Below, piece by piece: positions 48,101-58,129 of a DNA stretch of 64,000 nucleotides (its first letter is position 1; every line of letters begins with the position of its first letter). Source of the DNA: Parambassis ranga. Lineage: Eukaryota > Chordata > Actinopteri > Ambassidae. The notes below the pieces were generated by a model, which worked only from the letters and a program-made list of their open reading frames with translations, was not told the DNA's origin and searched no databases. The position numbers and the translations under genes are program-made. The DNA lies in assembly GCF_900634625.1 (NCBI RefSeq), contig NC_041023.1, positions 25,163,375-25,227,374 on the forward strand, given 5' to 3'.

Positions 48101-50581
48101 GGTGTTGGCGTTACAGTAAAGAACATGTATGTATTTATACCATGTGTGTGTGGAACAGCGGGACTCTCTGGAGTTCCAGATGTCTCCGGAGGCGTGGCCC
48201 GGTAGGCGGGACCTGACCCAGAAAGCGCTGACGATACTCTGTTTCCATGGGAACGGGGTTCTTCTTAAAGGGAGGGACAGACCTGCTGCTGGAGTAGAGC
48301 GCCTGCAGGAAGGGGTCAAAGGTCACAGAACAAGGATGCATCACACCGAAACAACCTGAGGTGACAGTTCAACCAGTTCAAGAACGATGTGCTGCCACCC
48401 AGTGTATGAACGGGGGAACTGCAGCTCATCACAGCACTTTTTATTGAACAATGAGCAGCTGCTCCTGGGGAAACCTGAATGTTTCTTTCCTGTGTTACTT
48501 CGTAGATGACCGACAGCTGAATGTTACGAATCCCTTATGTGTCTGTTTTTAATGCCAACAGTCCAAAAATATATTTTTATGCAGTCAATCTTTGCCAGGT
48601 AATATCTATAGATTAGAAGATAAATGGGAAAGGTCCATTAATAATCAATAATTAATAATGATTTGCCATTAGGACAAAGACATAATATTATAATAAAATA
48701 AAAGTGTCTGTGTAACCTTGCTATTTTCTGTCAGCCTCTGTGTGGTTGGGACTAAATGCTGCCCCCTGCTGTTCAGTACTCACATTACCAGCAGGCTCCT
48801 GCTGATTTGATGAATGTTTTAAACACTAAATTTAAATTTAACCTGCTCAGAGTTTCCACAGAAAACAGACATTCACTTGCTGTTCAGGATGTTCTGAATC
48901 TGTAGGAGCAGTAGGAGCAGCTGATCTGACCTGCTCTGCAGTCAGGAGGGGTGAAGCAGCCGTCACAGGCTTCTTCCAGCTGAACTGTCTATGGTACTCT
49001 GATGATCTCTGACATGCTGACCTCTGACCTCCTGAGCTCAGCCCTGCCCTCTGCCGCAGTGCGTGCTCCACCTGCAACGCCAGAAGGGAACACCTGTTGA
49101 TCCGTCTGTTTCACACAGGGAAGCCACAGGTTTCAGTCTGCTCACCATGCTGGGCGGCTGCTGCTGCTGCCCGTCAGATGCTGATGTCACAGGTTGGCTG
49201 AGCTGTGATTGGCTGGTGGGCTTTGCTGATGTCACAGGTTGCTCTAGCTCTGTCTGTTTAGTTGAAGGCTCTGGGTCTGCAGCAGGTCGTGGTGCTAGAG
49301 GAGTTTCAGGCTCGATAGGATGTCCAGGGTTCACCTGATCAACTGGTTTGGGGTCGGCAGGCAGCTCCCGTTTGTGCGCTAAGCGGCTCCTGGACGCTGG
49401 TTTAGGAGAACGATGTTATTGTTAACATGTCTTACAAACTAGTCTGGCTCCTTGTTCATCAACAGGTTAAATATTCACAGTGAGAGTTCTACCAGCAGGG
49501 GGCGCCTTTCTGTGCAGCTCAGCCACAGGGTAATGATCGACAGGCAAACGGAACAGAGAGCTGCAGGACTGAGCTGGACCGAGCCTCCTCCGCCGCTGCA
49601 GAGCTGGTTCCCTGCTGATACCTGACAGACACACACAGGGCAGACTTTACACTTTCAATCAGTTTTTATTGGAATAACTTCAGGTCAGAGATTTAAAATG
49701 GGAGGTAGTTCCTGCTATGTCAGGAGAAAGAACCTTTATTTCCTGAGGTTCTTCTTACCCATGTGGTCTGAGCGGAGTCCAGCCAGCGGAGTGCAGCGCT
49801 GAGGAGACACACTTCTGGAGCGGGGGACCCCGTAGCTCTTCTGATATTCACTCTGACACTGAGTCAAATACACAAACACGCAAAGGTGAAGTGCTGTTGT
49901 GGGATCCTGCTCAACCTCCACCTTTCACTCAGCAGCTGGTAACTGATCATGTTTATAGACAGTTTGATGGATGTTTACAGACATGCAGTCATTCTCAGCT
50001 TCACAGGGAACAGCGTGAATTCATTCTGTGACAGTTAAGTCCACACGTTTGGGATTATAAGACAAAAACATCACCACTGGCCAAACACATAACTTGAGAA
50101 AAGAACTTTAAATATTATTAGATATGATTTTCATGGACCCTCTCACTGTACAGACAATACATTAATAGGAAAACACTGTGGCATAGATCCTTCATCATTT
50201 CAACGCTCTGACTAATAATTACAGATTATTTACTGAGTGGATAAATTATGTAACAGATTAAACAAAAGAGATTAAGATAAAAATACTCAAACTAGCAGAA
50301 CGTCAGCGCTGCTCTCAGTGCCTGTGCTTCCCTCCGCCTCTGTGTGTACAGGGAGATAAATTGTGCTAAACTGGATTAGCCCGATGAGATTAAAACCACA
50401 TTAATCCTGATCCTGCTGTCTCGTGCAGGTTTGTAAGCAGTGAGCATCTTTACTACAAACTCAGTCCGTCTTCACTTCCGCGCCATGAATAACCACAGTT
50501 AGAGATTCTGTTAGCATCACTTTGTTTGGCTAACCTGTTGCTAGTGCTACTACCTGTTGTTACCTTGAAGCGGACCGTCAT
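42128..50581 (-). CDS. mdm1: Mdm1 nuclear protein / centriolar microtubule-binding protein
   Basis: Fifteen minus-strand exons: 50564-50581, 49759-49858, 49493-49621, 49146-49396, 48931-49071, 48141-48302, 47877-48004, 47715-47802, 45643-45863, 45414-45563, 43552-43634, 43366-43427, 43060-43297, 42312-42374, 42128-42237. All have GT-AG borders with matching phases and sum to 647 residues (human is about 714). MDM1 binds microtubules, localises to centrioles and limits centriole duplication. It begins MTVRFK and has four [ST]-E-Y-x3-[FY] repeats: SEYQKSY (9), SEYHRQF (190), TEYRQRF (234) and TEYDSAF (313), the family's microtubule-binding motif. Further landmarks are VKERRQKAMSYRHRAWGANF, an acidic run in exon 10, RLPTPRLKIRPVQRTHHDL in exon 11, GTLRHPDFQHN in exon 13 and the C-terminal AQKRRDNFWGK. 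Introns hold an hAT element, an L2 fragment and a repeat copy. Exons 4, 7 and 14 are the least conserved and their borders are the least certain. Confidence 0.94.
42829..43022. repeat. Local duplication, copy 2 (mdm1 intron 13)
   Basis: Partner of 41852-42021; the best matching segment is 42968-43015 against 41971-42018. It lies just beyond the exon 13 donor. Confidence 0.7.
43841..45047. mobile_element. Non-autonomous hAT-like DNA transposon in mdm1 intron 10
   Basis: Identical 8-base repeats CGTTTGTG at 43833-43840 and 45048-45055 flank the unit, the duplication length of hAT elements. The ends start CATAGGCGTCGC and, on the opposite strand, CAGTGGCTTAGG, fitting the loose hAT CAgtGgc terminal pattern. 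Subterminal runs GTGTCCCCCCCACATTTT (left) and its near complement GTGTCCCCCCGACATTTT (right, direct reading) are similar. The 1.2-kb interior has no transposase frame. Confidence 0.82.
46083..46800 (+). mobile_element. L2-type LINE fragment in mdm1 intron 8
   Basis: Plus-strand translation gives KKALCNARTAYYSSLIEENK (about 46111-46175) and SSEDFMSFFTDKITTIREQI (about 46265), the region between endonuclease and reverse transcriptase in L2 elements, then frame-broken reverse transcriptase pieces such as LKVTNDLLMASDHGD near 46660-46700 and TGTALRWFKS near 46720, showing an internal deletion. It is antisense to mdm1. Confidence 0.85.
49492..49506 (+). promoter_or_regulatory. CTCF-like motif over the mdm1 exon 3 donor
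   Basis: CCAGCAGGGGGCGCC is a near-ideal CTCF core. Its first base is the first intronic base pair of the exon 3 donor, so the last exon 3 codons (GCGCCCCCTGCTG on the sense strand) are within the motif. Binding is inferred from sequence only. Confidence 0.45.
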
Positions 50582-50960
50582 GGCGCCCTCACTGCGGAAC
50601 AAACTCCGTCAGAAGTCGCTCCTTGGTCATCACACGGCGAGATGGGTTCGTTAACTAGTCGGTAAATATCGATAAACTTGCTTACTTATTCGGAAATGCG
50701 CTTAAATGGCAGGTACGCTTCTCCCCGGCTACAGTTATAGCAGCAAGCTGCCGCCGTTGCCATGACAGCTTCTTCTTCCTCTTTTAGTTTATTGGCGGAT
50801 GGCATCCTACTCTTGGGTGCATTACCGCCACCTATACTATACTAGAGCGTGGGCCTGAGTGGAGAGAGCAAAACCCATGACAGCCCCACGTCAGGCGCAA
50901 GCGCATTCACAGAGGACGCGGTTGACGTACGACGTCAGCCGGAAGTCCTTCTCAAACAAA
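50582..50960 (-). promoter_or_regulatory. mdm1 promoter region
   Basis: No TATA box upstream of the mdm1 ATG. The stretch has scattered CpGs and two ETS-like GGAAGT/ACTTCC elements (GCCGGAAGTCC near 50938-50948 and CACTTCCGCGCC near 50474-50485, the second inside the gene), consistent with a constitutive promoter. Confidence 0.45.
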
Positions 50961-52014
50961 CCATTTCCATTTTTTCTGCAGTTTAAAGAAAATGGATGTT
51001 AATTAAATTATAAAATATACAAAAAAAACATGTCTGCAGCGTAGCTGTGGTTTATTGTTTTTGTATATTATTTGATATGTATTCATTTTTACCATATTTT
51101 TACCATATTATTTTACAATATTTTATATTGTATATGTATATATATTATATATTTTGGAATTGTTGCTTGTCTGTTTTCAAGATAAATAATAAAATCCATA
51201 GAATGACTCAATGCTGCATGTTGCTGTTACAAAATTGCACCACTTTTATTCATTTAAGGCTTTTTAGTTTTTACTTACATTTGGCTTCACCCCCCCCCCC
51301 CCTCCCCCCCTCCCCTGCCTCCCGCTGCTGCTGCTGCTGTGGGTTTCTGGACTGGAAGAAACCAGTTCAGAACCAGCGTCTCACCCATCACGACAGCTGA
51401 GCGGCCAGGAGCTTCCACCTGTCTGAACTGGTTTCTTTTACATTTCACTGGTCATTATGCCATACAGAAAAAAGAAGCATATTCAGTTTAGTTATGGAAA
51501 ATTGTTTCTTCCTTTTTGGGAATTATTCATTCCGGTTTACACTTGGCTGTGGTGGCTGTTATCCTGCAGTGTCAGAATGCTTCACGCCTCACCAACAGGT
51601 GGCAGCATCTACCCCTCTGTCTATGGAATGATTGCAGAGGTGTGAAATTAAGGCCAGACTCGTTTTTTATTCTTCACACCTCTGTCAGGTTTCATGCGAA
51701 CACCCAAATGCAGCATCACAAGCATCCTCACCAAAAGTGTGCCAAAACACCGTAACACTTCTCTGAAGCATCCCAACACCTTAAGACGTGCCAAATGTTA
51801 TCAAGGTCACATGAAAGGTCACCACCGCCCCTGTGTGGAGGCAGGAAGGTCCGCAGCGTCAGCCAGACACGATGTGGCTGGGTGTTTTTGTCGATGATCG
51901 CATCGTATGTTGTATAAGGTGAAGAGGTATAAGGACATTTTTAAGCATTGATCAGTCTAATTCTACTCCTCATAACGAATGAATAACAACAGCATGACAC
52001 CGCTACAACCACGA
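50961..52014. other. Intergenic DNA between mdm1 and rap1b
   Basis: AT-rich at 51050-51190, then a C-rich tract at 51291-51316. A perfect 15-base inverted repeat (51356-51370 and 51423-51437) and a 12-base one (51635-51646 and 51673-51684) are present. CTCF-like motifs lie at 51592-51606 and, just beyond, 52246-52260. No gene seen. Confidence 0.45.
51592..51606 (+). promoter_or_regulatory. CTCF-like motif
   Basis: CCAACAGGTGGCAGC fits the CTCF core. A second candidate on the opposite strand, CCACCAGGGGCAGCG, lies at 52246-52260, so the pair is divergent or convergent depending on the convention applied. Confidence 0.4.
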
Positions 52015-52020
52015 TTTCTA

Positions 52021-54586
52021 TTTATTATACATATAAAGAAAGGTTTTTCATATTTATTGAGGTATACATCAACAAATACACACTTTCCCAGCTCATTCAT
52101 GTAGACCTTAATAATGTCCTTATATCTCTTTACATTATAGTATTTGATAAATCATCAAATTCATGTTTATAAAAGTTTTTCCCATTAAAAAAACACTGAT
52201 AAAGCACAATTCTGAAGATAGTTTTGGTGTCTGTACGGGGCTCCACGCTGCCCCTGGTGGTGCAGACAGAAACATGAGAGCAGCGGGTGTTTTCTGCTCT
52301 CTGACCACAGGTGGCAGCACTGTGACAAGAACAAAGCGAACAAATACAAAGTTAACTGGGACTCATAACACTGCTTTTCCGTTTTTTGTTTGTTGGCATG
52401 CTAACGTGTTAGCAGGCCTCAGCTTTACATTGTGATTGCCCGGCTGTGTCTGCAGCCAGACCTCTCAGCTCAAAGCTTCTGCTCGGCATGCAAACTGTGG
52501 CAGCACCTCCTGGAGGTCAGACTGAGTACTGACATAAACATCTACATGCTACATGACTGAACGTACTGGAGGAGAACTAGAACACTGACAGCAGCACCAC
52601 ACTGTACTGCAGCACTCCTGACAGCACATCACTGCAGAGCAGCGCGCACACAGGTCATGAGTCTGAAAAATCACAACCACTCTCACGTTCAGATAAGAAG
52701 ATGGACATTCAAAGGTGTCCTGCTGCTTCACAAGCCTCAAAGTACGAGGGCGGGGCATTAGCTTCAGGCTAACACCAATCTGAAAGGTCTCATAAGCAGA
52801 AACACTGAGACTTTAGTTCAGCTTTCTTCTTCAACTCATGAAAATCCACAGTACCACATGCAGTTCAACAAGTTAGCTTTGAGGTTCCATTTGTCAACCA
52901 AGAGTAGGCTCAGTCGTTGCCCACAATACTGCTATTCCTTTATCAGCAGTTAAAGAAAGCACTGACCAAAAGGACCAGCAATTCAGAGCTTCCCAGTCAG
53001 ATGTGTAAATAATATTAATATTCAGGTAAAAACATGTTAGCAACACAGGCACACAACAACCGTGCTTAGCAAGAACAATCTGCACACAAACAGGCCTGGT
53101 TCACTGCTGTTACACAGCTCCATCTCACACAGACACAGACACACACAAAGAGTTAAAGTACTGGACCAGTGTGAGTCTGCTGTCTAAAGGCAACATGTCC
53201 GCCCCGAGCAGCAGATCAAGAGTCAGCTCACCGTGCTGCTGTGCTAACACGTTAGCCCATGCTGCGCTACCACTCACTAAAACATAAAAGTTAAGACCTA
53301 CCACAGCCTGTTAGCATTTAGCAACCAAAACGCACCTCACAGTTCTCACGACCACCTCCACCCTGTCAACACACTCACAACTAAAACATACACTAGAAGT
53401 GTGTCTGTTAGCATTCCTTCCATAACAAAGCTAACACCTGCCATGCTGCTATCCATTTCTTTAGGGACACAACAATGCTAACAGTTTTGCCGCTCATATT
53501 TCTTAATGCTGTTTTGTTAAAGGATTAATAAAATGCATGTTAGCACAGTTGGAGCTCTCCTGTATTAAGGCAAGTGCATTTCATTATCTACTAGCAGATA
53601 ATAATGAGAGCTAGTTAGCCCACAGCTATCACAGCTTCACCAATGGCAACACCCCACAAACAGCAGTCTCACATTCTTAATTCTTAACAGAGGAATGAAA
53701 GCTGCGAGTACCCACAGCATGTTAGCAGGACAGCTAATTCATACCAAGCTAATGCCCAGTAATTAGCACATTTGAACTGTTAGCATCTCTGAGTGCTGCC
53801 AGTTTACTGTCAGCTAACCTGCATTAGCTAAATGCTACCAACATACTGAGCTGACTCCATGACCTGCTGCAGCTACCCCCCCCCCCCACCCCAATCTGAA
53901 TTTAAAAACATGAAATGACTTTTATATCTTTTCACACAGAATTATAATAATAACCACTGAAATTGTAATTAATTATTCACTGTATGGATCCACAGGTTTA
54001 ACCAGAGCCGCACAAACAGAATTAGCCATGCCAGCCATGCCTTCTCTGTGGTATCTGTGGCGCTAACGTGGCTGAAGGTCAGGCTGCATGTGGGCGGCTC
54101 CAGACAGCTGGAAAAAACAGTAAAAAGGAAATAACAAGAAAAGAAAGAGCAAGAAGCTTCTCCCCATGGCCAAGCAGAGAGCATGATGGGAACCGTAGTT
54201 TAAATCTAGGCAATTGTTTGGATAGCCCCGTATTCCTGTCACCAACAGAATCTTCATCATCATTATCATCATCATCATCAACGCCGCCGCTGCAGTCTTT
54301 TGATGTTTGGTTTTAATGTTTCCAAGGCAACAGTCTCCAATAGACAGCACGGTGAGGGGATGGGAGAGGTGGTCGTCAGGTAACAAGAGGTCAAAGGAGG
54401 CTGATGGTGATGATGACATGGTTGTGTTAAAGGGGGTGTGGCCAGCTGGAAGATGTCCTGTGATTGGTTGGTTGTTGGTCAAGTGAGCAGAAAACTGTAC
54501 AGAGAGAACCAGAGAGTGTATAAAGTATGACATGTGTGTGTGGTGTGTGTGTGTGTGTGTGTGTGGCTACGTTAGCCTACCTGTTA
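52021..54586 (-). other. Probable long 3' UTR of rap1b
   Basis: Minus-strand AATAAA signals occur at 52021-52026 and 52053-52058, and no other gene is recognisable between them and the rap1b stop. A 3' UTR of about 2.5 kb would result. The stretch has many TTAGC motifs (53200-53870), a C run at 53878-53888 and (GAT)n-like triplets (54255-54282). Continuity with the coding exon is inferred. Confidence 0.4.
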
Positions 54587-57500
54587 TTAGAGAAGTTGAC
54601 AAGTGGACTTCTTGCGTGTTTTCCCTGGAACGGGACTCTTCCTGTTAATCTGTCGCACAAGGTCGTAGAAGATCTACACACACACACACACACACACACA
54701 CTCATTAAAACATGCTAATCACAGTTTTTCAGCATCAAAGGTACAGAGAAGGACCCCGTTCAGATTGGGGAAAGTCAATCCAGCTAGAGTCGAATCCGGA
54801 TACGTTCAGATCCACCTATTGCACATACGCATCCATGCTCAATCAAGCTCAATCAATCGGACATTTACATACAGTTTTGTACGTGACCTGAATGCTGTCC
54901 CTGTAAACCAGGAATTATGATGTCGCTAGCTGGATTTGCTAGCTGCATTTGTGTTTACACCTTTGCCAGATTTCAGCAAATCGGGCTCAACCCACCTCCG
55001 AGAAATAGATCAATTTAACCAAATCTACACTGTTCAGATCGAGTAAAATCCACCCAGCTTATTACACAAGTCTAAACGGGGCGAAGGAGTGTGTACACCT
55101 GTGGTCACAGTGTGTGTGTGTCACCTCATTAACATTAATCTTGCTCTTGGCTGAGGTCTCCAGAAAGGCGCAAGAGTTCCACTGGCGGGCCAGGCCGATG
55201 CCCGACTCTTTGGCCACCACACGCTCCACCTCCAGGTCACATTTATTTCCCACCAGGATCATTGGAACCTGCACAGTGAACCCAACAATAAAAAATATGG
55301 ACAACAAGCATTATTGATTAATATACTGAATCTGTTTTTTCTACTGTCAAGCTTTCTGCATCTTTTAGCACATTGTGTGAACAGCAGGCAAAGCTACAGT
55401 TCTCCATACAGACTTTTCTCAGTGTAAAGCTTGTTCCATACTCCACGAGAACAGAGAACTCGTCCCCCTGGTGGTAAGAGTAAAAAAAAAAGTTTGTTTC
55501 GGCACAGAGGTACCATACTGCGCGTGAAGTGTGTGTGCATACCCACTGCAGCGCACGTCATACACAAACGGTTAACAATGCAATTGTATTGCAAATAGTG
55601 TACACAGTTGTTTACCTGGCCTAACGAGCTGATAATGCTCAGGGAAGAGGGCGTATAGCATGACAATAGATAGAAGGTTAGTGTAGCTGACTGTAGCAGA
55701 CCTCTGGTCTGTGTGAGTTTAATTCTGTGAACGTGTGGATGACTGTCTGGAATAATTCATCCCGTCTCCCGCACATTAAACACCGTCTATCTCGATGTTT
55801 AATATGCGTGTCCAGCCGCTGTAACACCGTGATCAATACTGGGATTAATTTTTTATCGCCACCTTTTGGACAGACATTCTCCTCGCTAGCTGTTTGCTAG
55901 CTGCTCATCTAAACTGTCCATCGTTGTTGTACTTCCTCCTTCTGTCTGTGTGTTCTGCACCTGAAGAAGCTCTTGCGCTTCAACACATTTATCACGCCCA
56001 CTAAATTCCGACCAATCACACAATTGTTCTCGCACAGCACAGATAGAAAAAGTTCTGCCCAGGCCATGTGTCCGCGAGAGCTGCAGAACAGGTGCTCTGA
56101 GAGAAAAATCACGTCATTTTGTGGGCGGAATGTCGGCAGCGAGGAGCGAGTTATCCGTTCTCGTGGAGTATGGATCCAGCTTAAGGTTGGGTTGGAGTTG
56201 TGATGGTGTTAGTGTCATACGTCTTCGGTGTCCTTCACTCGGAGGATCTGCTCTCTGAGGTCCTGGAGGTCGTTGAAGGTGGACTGAGCCGTGATGGAGT
56301 AGACCAGAGCGAAGCCCTGACCGTTCTTCATGTACAGGTCCCTCATGGCCGTGAACTGCTCCTGTACACACACACACGGGACATCAAGGAGACAGACAAC
56401 CCCGCGTCATGTGACCAGAAGGATGTTGTGGACGGGTCTTACTGTTCCTGCTGTGTCCAGGATCTCCAGCATGCACTGCTGTCCATCCACCTCTACTTGC
56501 TGCAGACACAGAGACAGACAGAGACAGACAGAGACGAGCTTTAAGATCATCACTGTAAATAAAATCAACATGGCGTCAGATCAGAGCGCTGTCCAACCTT
56601 CCTGTAGGAGTCCTCTATCGTTGGGTCGTATTTCTCCACAAAGATTCCCTGAACAAACTGGACAGTCTGCAAAGAGAGACAGAGACAGAGAGACAGGCAG
56701 GCAGAGAGACAGAGAGAGAGAGGGAGAGACAGACAGATAGAGAGGCAGAGAGGCAGAGAGACAGGCAGACAGAGAGACAGTCAGAGACAGAGACAGTCAG
56801 TGTGAAGTAGGGCAGTGGTGTTAATGGAGCTCTGTTCTGCTTTCTATTGGAAGTCATTAGAATGGAATTAATGTGACACACTGACACGTCTCCATTATAT
56901 CATGTAGAGTGAAGCGCTTCATTGTAGTGAGACAGTGTGTGTGTGTGTGTGTGTGTCAGAGCTGAACTGCACAGGACATTCACAATAAAACATCACTGAA
57001 CCAAACAGCAGCAACTCTCAGTGCCAGCGCCTAGTGCCCTAGTGGTTTATATGGGGCTCTGATTTTGGAGAATATTTAAACTTTTTTTTCATAATAATAA
57101 TTATATTAATTATATTAAATAAAAAAATATTTGCATCCATTATTCATAGCTGTTACAGCAACTGTCTCACACAACAAATAACATAAAACTACCTATGTAC
57201 CTATAACTAGGTACATAGTTATAAAACAGCTACCTTCACATAGCCTGAAATTAAAATAATATAAAACGCAAGTCTAATTCATTTGTGTCACATTATGTCA
57301 TCAATTTTGGGCTTTATACTATAAAATGTAAACACACTCATTTCTGTGTTTATTGACTCAGTTTCTTTTCCTTAAAACTTGAAATGATATTTTCCCCTGT
57401 AGAGTCCAGAGGAACCTTTGAATGTATTTGTATTGAACACCATGTTTTCTTCTTTTGAATATTTGGTATAAATTATTCTAAATTTCATTATTTTAACAGA

Positions 57501-57768
57501 CGTTTGAAGAAAAAGCTACTGAGGGATCCATCAAACAAATGAGAAAATGCTGCATTTTCTTGGGTACTATTTTGAGCGGTGGATTAATCCATATTTAGTG
57601 TGTGTTGGCTCTACGTGTGTTACTAGGCGACAGTGTTTGTTGTTGACAGGACTGATTACATTACAAACACATAGTGAGAGCAGAGTGAGGACGGTGAAGG
57701 CTGTGACTTACCAGAGCCGACTTCCCGACACCTCCTGATCCTAAAACAACCAGTTTGTATTCACGCAT
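54587..57768 (-). CDS. rap1b: Ras-related protein Rap-1b
   Basis: Six minus-strand coding exons: 57712-57768, 56598-56666, 56443-56499, 56221-56361, 55125-55268, 54587-54673; all GT-AG and phase 0, giving exactly 184 residues, the length of vertebrate RAP1B. It is a membrane-anchored small GTPase controlling integrin activation, cell adhesion and polarity. Motifs: P-loop GSGGVGKSA (10-18), effector loop YDPTIEDSY (32-40), switch II DTAGTEQF (57-64), NKCD (116-119) and TSAKSK (145-150). The hypervariable tail NRKSPVPGKTRKKSTCQLL ends in the CAAX box CQLL for geranylgeranylation; VPGK...KKSxCQLL separates it from Rap1a. The non-coding first exon is probably at about 60415-60500. The last intron's acceptor is preceded by a pure TG repeat. 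Confidence 0.97.
54675..54701. repeat. (CA)n microsatellite abutting the rap1b last-exon acceptor
   Basis: On the rap1b strand this is a (TG)n run that continues to the TAG acceptor of the last coding exon (exon starts at 54673), replacing the usual pyrimidine tract. A second TG run lies at 54544-54565 just beyond the stop codon. Confidence 0.92.
55428..56181. mobile_element. Harbinger-like non-autonomous transposon in a rap1b intron
   Basis: Ends form inverted repeats of about 40 bases: left AGCTTGTTCCATACTCCACG, right (complement) AGCTGGATCCATACTCCACG, both continuing AGAAC and then AACTCG. Both ends are flanked by TAA (55425-55427 and 56182-56184), the 3-base duplication of PIF/Harbinger elements. 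The 754-base interior has no transposase frame. It lies between coding exons 4 and 5 of rap1b, ending about 40 bases from the exon 4 donor. Confidence 0.8.
56668..56790. repeat. AGAC/AGAG-rich low-complexity tract
   Basis: About 120 bases of GACAGAGA-type repeats lie directly upstream of rap1b coding exon 2 on the gene's strand, where they read as CTCTGTCT pyrimidine-rich sequence and probably serve as an extended polypyrimidine tract for the acceptor. Confidence 0.85.
57562..57590 (+). repeat. Short dispersed motif, copy 3 (rap1b intron 1)
   Basis: GGGTACTATTTTGAGCGGTG followed by GATTAATCC, a variant of the motif at 24817-24844. Confidence 0.55.
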
Positions 57769-57921
57769 CCTGTCTGTCTGTCTGTCTGCAGAGAGAGAGA
57801 GAGGGGGGGGGGGTTACCAGGTCAGTCCTGGACATCACTTCCCTGCAGCCAATCCCAGAGCAGCAATACAGTAAGCCCCACCCTCTGCTACAATGCACCT
57901 GGCACTGTAAAACTATCAATT

Positions 57922-58095
57922 ACACACACACACACACACACACACTGATAAAGACTTCCTCCCTCTCACTGGGAGGTAATGTTTACCCAGCATGCATTTG
58001 AGAGAGTTAATGAAAATAGTTTGGACACGTGACTGCACAGCTGATGGTGATGTCACACCCATGGAATCCTTCCTGGTTACTGTTGCTATGCGCCG

Positions 58096-58127
<32 letters not shown>
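57922..58127. repeat. Paired CA and GT microsatellites in rap1b intron 1
   Basis: A (CA)12 run at 57922-57945 and a (GT)15 run at 58097-58127, in opposite phase about 150 bases apart, with another CA run at 58193-58212. Transcribed together they could pair. Confidence 0.9.
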
Positions 58128-58129
<2 letters not shown>

